From: an uncultured Clostridia bacterium
GTDB lineage: Bacteria > Bacillota > Clostridia > Oscillospirales > CAG-272
Length of the DNA: 8,444 bases
Assembly (NCBI GenBank): GCA_937894775.1
Contig: CALAXC010000151.1
Location: 1-8,444, forward strand
Direction of reading: 5' to 3'
The notes under the pieces are model-generated. The model was not told where the DNA came from. It did no database searches and worked only from the letters and a program-made list of their open reading frames with translations. The position numbers were made by a program, and so were the translations under genes. Shown here one piece after another: positions 5,965-8,444 of this stretch. Position 1 is the stretch's first letter; the number at the start of each line of letters is the position of its first letter.

Positions 5965-6981
5965 ATGAATCTTTATACAACTTTAAAGCAGCTCTGCCTT
6001 ACGAGTTCGGTATCGGGCAGAGAGGGAAAAATAAGAGAAACAATAAAAGAAAAGATATCGCTTTTCGTTGATGATATCAGCATAGATGCTCTTGGAAATC
6101 TTATAGCTCTAAAAAAAGGAAAAGGTGAAAATAAGCGCAAGATAATGCTTTGCGCACATATGGATGAGATAGGATTTATCGTCAATTTTATAGAAGAAAA
6201 CGGAATGATAAGAGTCGGAACGCTTGGCGGAATAAGACTTGCGGCGGCATCTTACACCTGCGTTATATCCGAAAAGGGAGTAAGGGGAGCACTCTGCGCT
6301 AATGCAGACGTATCTGTCGGTGATTATAAGGCTGATACTATGTATATAGATATAGGCGCAAGCAGTAGACGTGAGGCTGAAAGAAGGGTGTCTGTAGGCG
6401 ATACCTTTGTTTGCGAGCCCTCGCTTTGCAGACTTTCTTCTTCAAGAGTCTGCGGTCGACCGATAGATGACAGAGTTGGTTGCCTTATTCTTTTGGAGCT
6501 TGCCGAAAGACTCTCAAAGATCGATGTCTGCGATGATGTCTATTTTGTATTTTCGGTTCAGGAAGAGGTCGGCTGCCGCGGAAGTAAGCCCGCTACCTTT
6601 GCTATAGCGCCCGATATCGCGCTTTGCTTTGACGTTACGTCAACGGGTGATACCTTTGGCGCGAAGCCTATGGACTGCGCACTTTCAAAGGGTGCGGCTA
6701 TAAAAATAAAGGACAATTCGGCTATCTGTCACGAGGAGATAGTAAAGGCGCTTTGTTCTATTGCTAAAAAAGAGAAGATCCCTTATCAAAAAGAGGTCCT
6801 GACATTTGGCGGAACAGATACTTCTTCTATGCAGTTTACGGGTATGGGAGCTATGGCGGGAGCTATTTCCGTGCCGACGAGAAATATTCATTCTTCTGTA
6901 GAGATATGCGATATGAAAGACGTTGCGGCGTGTATCGATCTTGCTGAAAAGTATATTCTTTCATTAGGTTGTGAAAAATAA
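5965..6981 (+). CDS. M42 family metallo-aminopeptidase, paralogue C (338 aa)
   Basis: This is the third M42 aminopeptidase of the unit and the closest to the family pattern: H65 in CAHMDEIGF (with D67), D168 in PIDDRVGC, E200-E201 in VQEEVGCRG, D223 in CFDVTSTGD, and H309 in PTRNIHSSVE. The spacing of these residues matches structurally studied TET peptidases, so an active dinuclear Zn/Co-type aminopeptidase in the cytoplasm is likely. At 338 aa it is the shortest of the three and lacks the N-terminal extension of paralogue A. AAGAGGA (5954-5960) sits just before ATG 5965; the 24-base gap after the esterase stop holds no terminator or obvious promoter. Substrate preference cannot be read from the sequence. 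Divergence from A and B is substantial across the whole length, so this is an old duplication or separate acquisition rather than a recent tandem copy. Confidence 0.95.
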   Translation: MNLYTTLKQLCLTSSVSGREGKIRETIKEKISLFVDDISIDALGNLIALKKGKGENKRKIMLCAHMDEIGFIVNFIEENGMIRVGTLGGIRLAAASYTCVISEKGVRGALCANADVSVGDYKADTMYIDIGASSRREAERRVSVGDTFVCEPSLCRLSSSRVCGRPIDDRVGCLILLELAERLSKIDVCDDVYFVFSVQEEVGCRGSKPATFAIAPDIALCFDVTSTGDTFGAKPMDCALSKGAAIKIKDNSAICHEEIVKALCSIAKKEKIPYQKEVLTFGGTDTSSMQFTGMGAMAGAISVPTRNIHSSVEICDMKDVAACIDLAEKYILSLGCEK

Positions 6982-6982
6982 T

Positions 6983-6990
6983 AAGGGGAG
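6983..6990 (+). promoter_or_regulatory. Ribosome binding site fixing the lyase start
   Basis: AAGGGGAG lies 8 bases before ATG 6999. A GTG at 6990 is also in frame but overlaps the last base of this site and has nothing upstream, so ATG 6999 is the start. Confidence 0.85.
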
Positions 6991-6998
6991 TGGAATCT

Positions 6999-8258
6999 AT
7001 GGAATTTTCAAGCAGAATATGGGAGCTTTGCGAAAAAGCAGAAAAAGCTCTTGAACCTCATTTTCGAAGAATAGATGCTATTTCCTTTGAAAATACTAAA
7101 AAAATAATGGACGCGTTTCGTGAGCACCGTGTAAGCGATGCTATGTTTGCGCCTACCAGCGGTTACGGATACGATGACAAGGGCAGAGATACTCTTGATG
7201 CAATATGGGCTGACGTTATGGGCGCAGAGGCAGCATTCGTGCGGCATAGCATAGCAAACGGAACTCACGCACTTACAATAGGTCTTTTCGGACTTTTAAG
7301 ACCTGGGGACATTTTGTTTTCTATTGCGGGAAAGCCTTATGATACTCTTGACGAGGTCATAGGAAACGTAGGTGAGAGCGGAAACGGTTCTTTGCGTGAT
7401 TTTGGAGTAGGATACCGTCAGGCGGATCTGCTTTCTGACGGAAGCTTTGACAGAGAAAAAATTGCCGATATAATTAAAAAAGACGGTTCGGCTATTAAGG
7501 TGATCTTTATTCAGCGTTCAAAGGGATATCTTAACCGTAAAACACTTTCGGTAGACGATATAGGAGATATTATTTCTTTTGTGCGCCCCCTTTGTCCCGA
7601 TGCTTATGTCGTTGTGGATAACTGTTACGGTGAATTTACCGAAACAAGAGAGCCTTGCGCGGTCGGAGCGGATATGATAATCGGTTCGCTTATAAAAAAT
7701 CCCGGTGGCGGAATGGCGGAATCGGGCGGATATATCGCGGGAACAAAGAAAGCCGTTGAGCTTGCTTCTTACCGTCTTACATCAGTGGGCTGCGGTCTTG
7801 AGGTAGGTGCTTCGCTTGGACAGACTAAATCTATGTATAAAGGTTTGTTTTATGCTCCGCACACAACAGCGCAGGCTATAAAAACAGCGCATCTTGCGGC
7901 TTATATATTTGGAAAAGACGGTCTTGGCTTTGATGTAGAGCCTCATTGGAGTGAGCCGAGATATGATATAATACAAGCGATAATCACTAATTCGCCCGAA
8001 GCACTTTGTGCTATCTGCCGTGGAATTCAGGCGGGATCGCCTGTTGATTCTTACGTAACACCCGAACCGTGGGAGATGCCCGGATATACAGATAAAGTAA
8101 TTATGGCGGCAGGCGCGTTTACACAAGGCTCGTCAATAGAGCTTTCGGCAGACGGACCGCTTCGTCCGCCGTATACGGCATATCTTCAGGGTGGACTTAC
8201 TTATGAGAGCGGAAAAATAGGAATTCTTTCTGCTGCGAGTGAGGTTTTGGGGAGTTAG
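6999..8258 (+). CDS. PLP-dependent lyase of the PF06838 (YnbB, 'methionine gamma-lyase'/aluminium resistance) family
   Basis: This is a fold-type I PLP enzyme of 419 aa, normal for the family (COG4100). Visible features are an early GYGYDDKGRD segment, ANGTHAL near residue 85-92 for cofactor binding, D207 in VVDNCYGEF (expected to contact the pyridine nitrogen), and the Schiff-base lysine K233 in SLIKNPGGG. The conserved C-terminal region includes PYTAYLQGGLTYESGK. The family is annotated as cystathionine-beta-lyase-like or methionine gamma-lyase, acting on sulphur amino acids to release a thiol and a keto acid; activity has rarely been shown for individual members, so the reaction is inferred. 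It is cytoplasmic. It closes the rightward unit, 17 bases after the third M42 gene, where it could use amino acids freed by the peptidases. In Bacillus the related ynbB sits near hflX/glnR; here the setting differs. Confidence 0.92.
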   Translation: MEFSSRIWELCEKAEKALEPHFRRIDAISFENTKKIMDAFREHRVSDAMFAPTSGYGYDDKGRDTLDAIWADVMGAEAAFVRHSIANGTHALTIGLFGLLRPGDILFSIAGKPYDTLDEVIGNVGESGNGSLRDFGVGYRQADLLSDGSFDREKIADIIKKDGSAIKVIFIQRSKGYLNRKTLSVDDIGDIISFVRPLCPDAYVVVDNCYGEFTETREPCAVGADMIIGSLIKNPGGGMAESGGYIAGTKKAVELASYRLTSVGCGLEVGASLGQTKSMYKGLFYAPHTTAQAIKTAHLAAYIFGKDGLGFDVEPHWSEPRYDIIQAIITNSPEALCAICRGIQAGSPVDSYVTPEPWEMPGYTDKVIMAAGAFTQGSSIELSADGPLRPPYTAYLQGGLTYESGKIGILSAASEVLGS

Positions 8259-8270
8259 TGTTAAGGTTTT

Positions 8271-8395
8271 CGCACACATATAGCTCGACCAAAGCCATCG
8301 GGCACTGTGTACATCTCGCAAACATCGATTAAGGAAAGTTTTTAGTCAAGTTTTTTCCAAAAAACTTGCGGGGTCAAGAGGGGCAGAGCCCCCCG
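8271..8395 (+). repeat. Gene-end repeat, right copy, with two hairpins
   Basis: This lies 12 bases after the lyase stop. AAAGTTTTT (8335-8343), AGT, then a perfect 10-bp stem CAAGTTTTTT/AAAAAACTTG (8347-8356, 8359-8368) with loop CC gives the same geometry as the left copy at 1-34. A second hairpin follows, GGGGC/GCCCC around AGA (8380-8392), with an alternative outer stem CGGGG/CCCCG (8369-8373, 8391-8395). The start of the element is judged by ordered short matches to the left copy (CGCACA, GCAC, TGT, TCGCA) and is approximate. It resembles dispersed AT-stem plus GGGGCAGAGCCCC elements I associate, from memory, with Oscillospirales genomes. A transcript 3'-end role fits the position, but no U-tract follows either stem. 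The stretch 8259-8444 contains no gene. Confidence 0.6.
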
Positions 8396-8439
8396 AAAAA
8401 ACGGCGCTTTTCTTTTTGCGAAGCTTTTTCTTTTGCGCC
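8396..8439 (-). terminator. Weak terminator-like structure for a leftward transcript from beyond the window
   Basis: On the minus strand GGCGC (8439-8435) can pair with GCGCC (8407-8403), followed by G and six T (8401-8396). The loop is 27 nt and the stem only 5 bp, so this is a weak candidate. It would serve a convergent gene to the right, which cannot be seen here. Confidence 0.25.
8406..8437 (+). repeat. Short tandem repeat, period 17, at the window edge
   Basis: GCTTTTCTTTTTGCG (8406-8420) is repeated as GCTTTTTCTTTTGCG (8423-8437), matching 13 of 15 positions by direct comparison. It may continue past the window and is probably part of the same gene-end repeat region. Confidence 0.5.
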
Positions 8440-8444
8440 TCTTG

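Larger units (their letters stand above)
1180..8258 (+). other. Predicted six-gene transcription unit
   Basis: All six genes are on the plus strand with gaps of 5, -4, -4, 24 and 17 bases. Two ATGA overlaps (3848-3851 and 4936-4939) suggest coupled translation. No terminator-like hairpin with a T-tract, nor a clear internal promoter, is visible in the short gaps. The unit runs from the promoter at 1120-1148 to the repeat-rich 3' flank after 8258. Confidence 0.75.

Noticed and set aside
2733..6981. Recent tandem duplication of an M42 gene
   Set aside because: The three proteins differ throughout, in length and around every motif, and no long DNA identity is visible among the genes.
8283..8303. 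Stem GCTCGA/TCGGGC in the 3' flank as a terminator
   Set aside because: Only 6 pairs including a G-U and a 9-nt loop, with no T-tract after it.
1..8444. CRISPR array, insertion sequence, tRNA or rRNA
   Set aside because: No regularly spaced direct repeats, transposase, integrase, cloverleaf-like or rRNA-like sequence was found when reading the window.

Overview
The window looks like chromosomal DNA of an anaerobic, low-to-moderate GC Firmicute of the class Clostridia, plausibly Oscillospirales/Ruminococcus-like. The grounds are strong purine-rich Shine-Dalgarno sites, frequent AGA/ATA codons, the families present (YifB, several M42 peptidases, a CE2-like SGNH esterase, the PF06838 lyase) and the style of the gene-end repeats. 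This placement is inferred from style and gene content, not from a marker gene.

Layout: an AT-rich divergent promoter region (about 1024-1179) separates two transcription units. Leftward lies one gene (94-1023) for an unidentified polytopic membrane protein of 309 aa with about eight membrane spans. Rightward lies a tightly packed six-gene unit (1180-8258): a YifB/ComM AAA+ ATPase, two M42 metallo-aminopeptidases, a CE2-like SGNH/GDSL esterase, a third M42 aminopeptidase, and a PLP-dependent lyase of the PF06838 (YnbB/'aluminium resistance') family. Gaps are 5, -4, -4, 24 and 17 bases, so co-transcription is very likely. The divergent region holds an extended -10 promoter for each direction and, between them, a perfect 12-bp inverted repeat (1086-1114) that could be an operator.

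Both units end in related repeat DNA. Read in the direction of transcription, each 3' flank carries AAAGTTTTT, three bases, then a perfect 10-bp stem with a 2-nt loop (1-34 at the left, 8335-8368 at the right). The two stems differ in sequence but compensating changes keep every pair. The right copy continues into a second GC-rich hairpin and a T-rich tandem repeat that runs to the edge of the window. The last 186 bases contain no gene.

Functionally, the rightward unit is mostly cytoplasmic peptide breakdown: three diverged M42 enzymes, each retaining a full set of metal-ligand positions, with an esterase and an amino-acid C-S lyase that could act on released products. Three M42 paralogues in one unit raise the possibility of mixed TET-type oligomers. 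The role of the leading YifB gene in this setting is unclear. No mobile element, CRISPR array, tRNA or rRNA was seen. I found no clearly new defence or mobile system; the most unusual items are the paired gene-end repeats, the M42 trio and the CE2-like esterase with an altered acid position.
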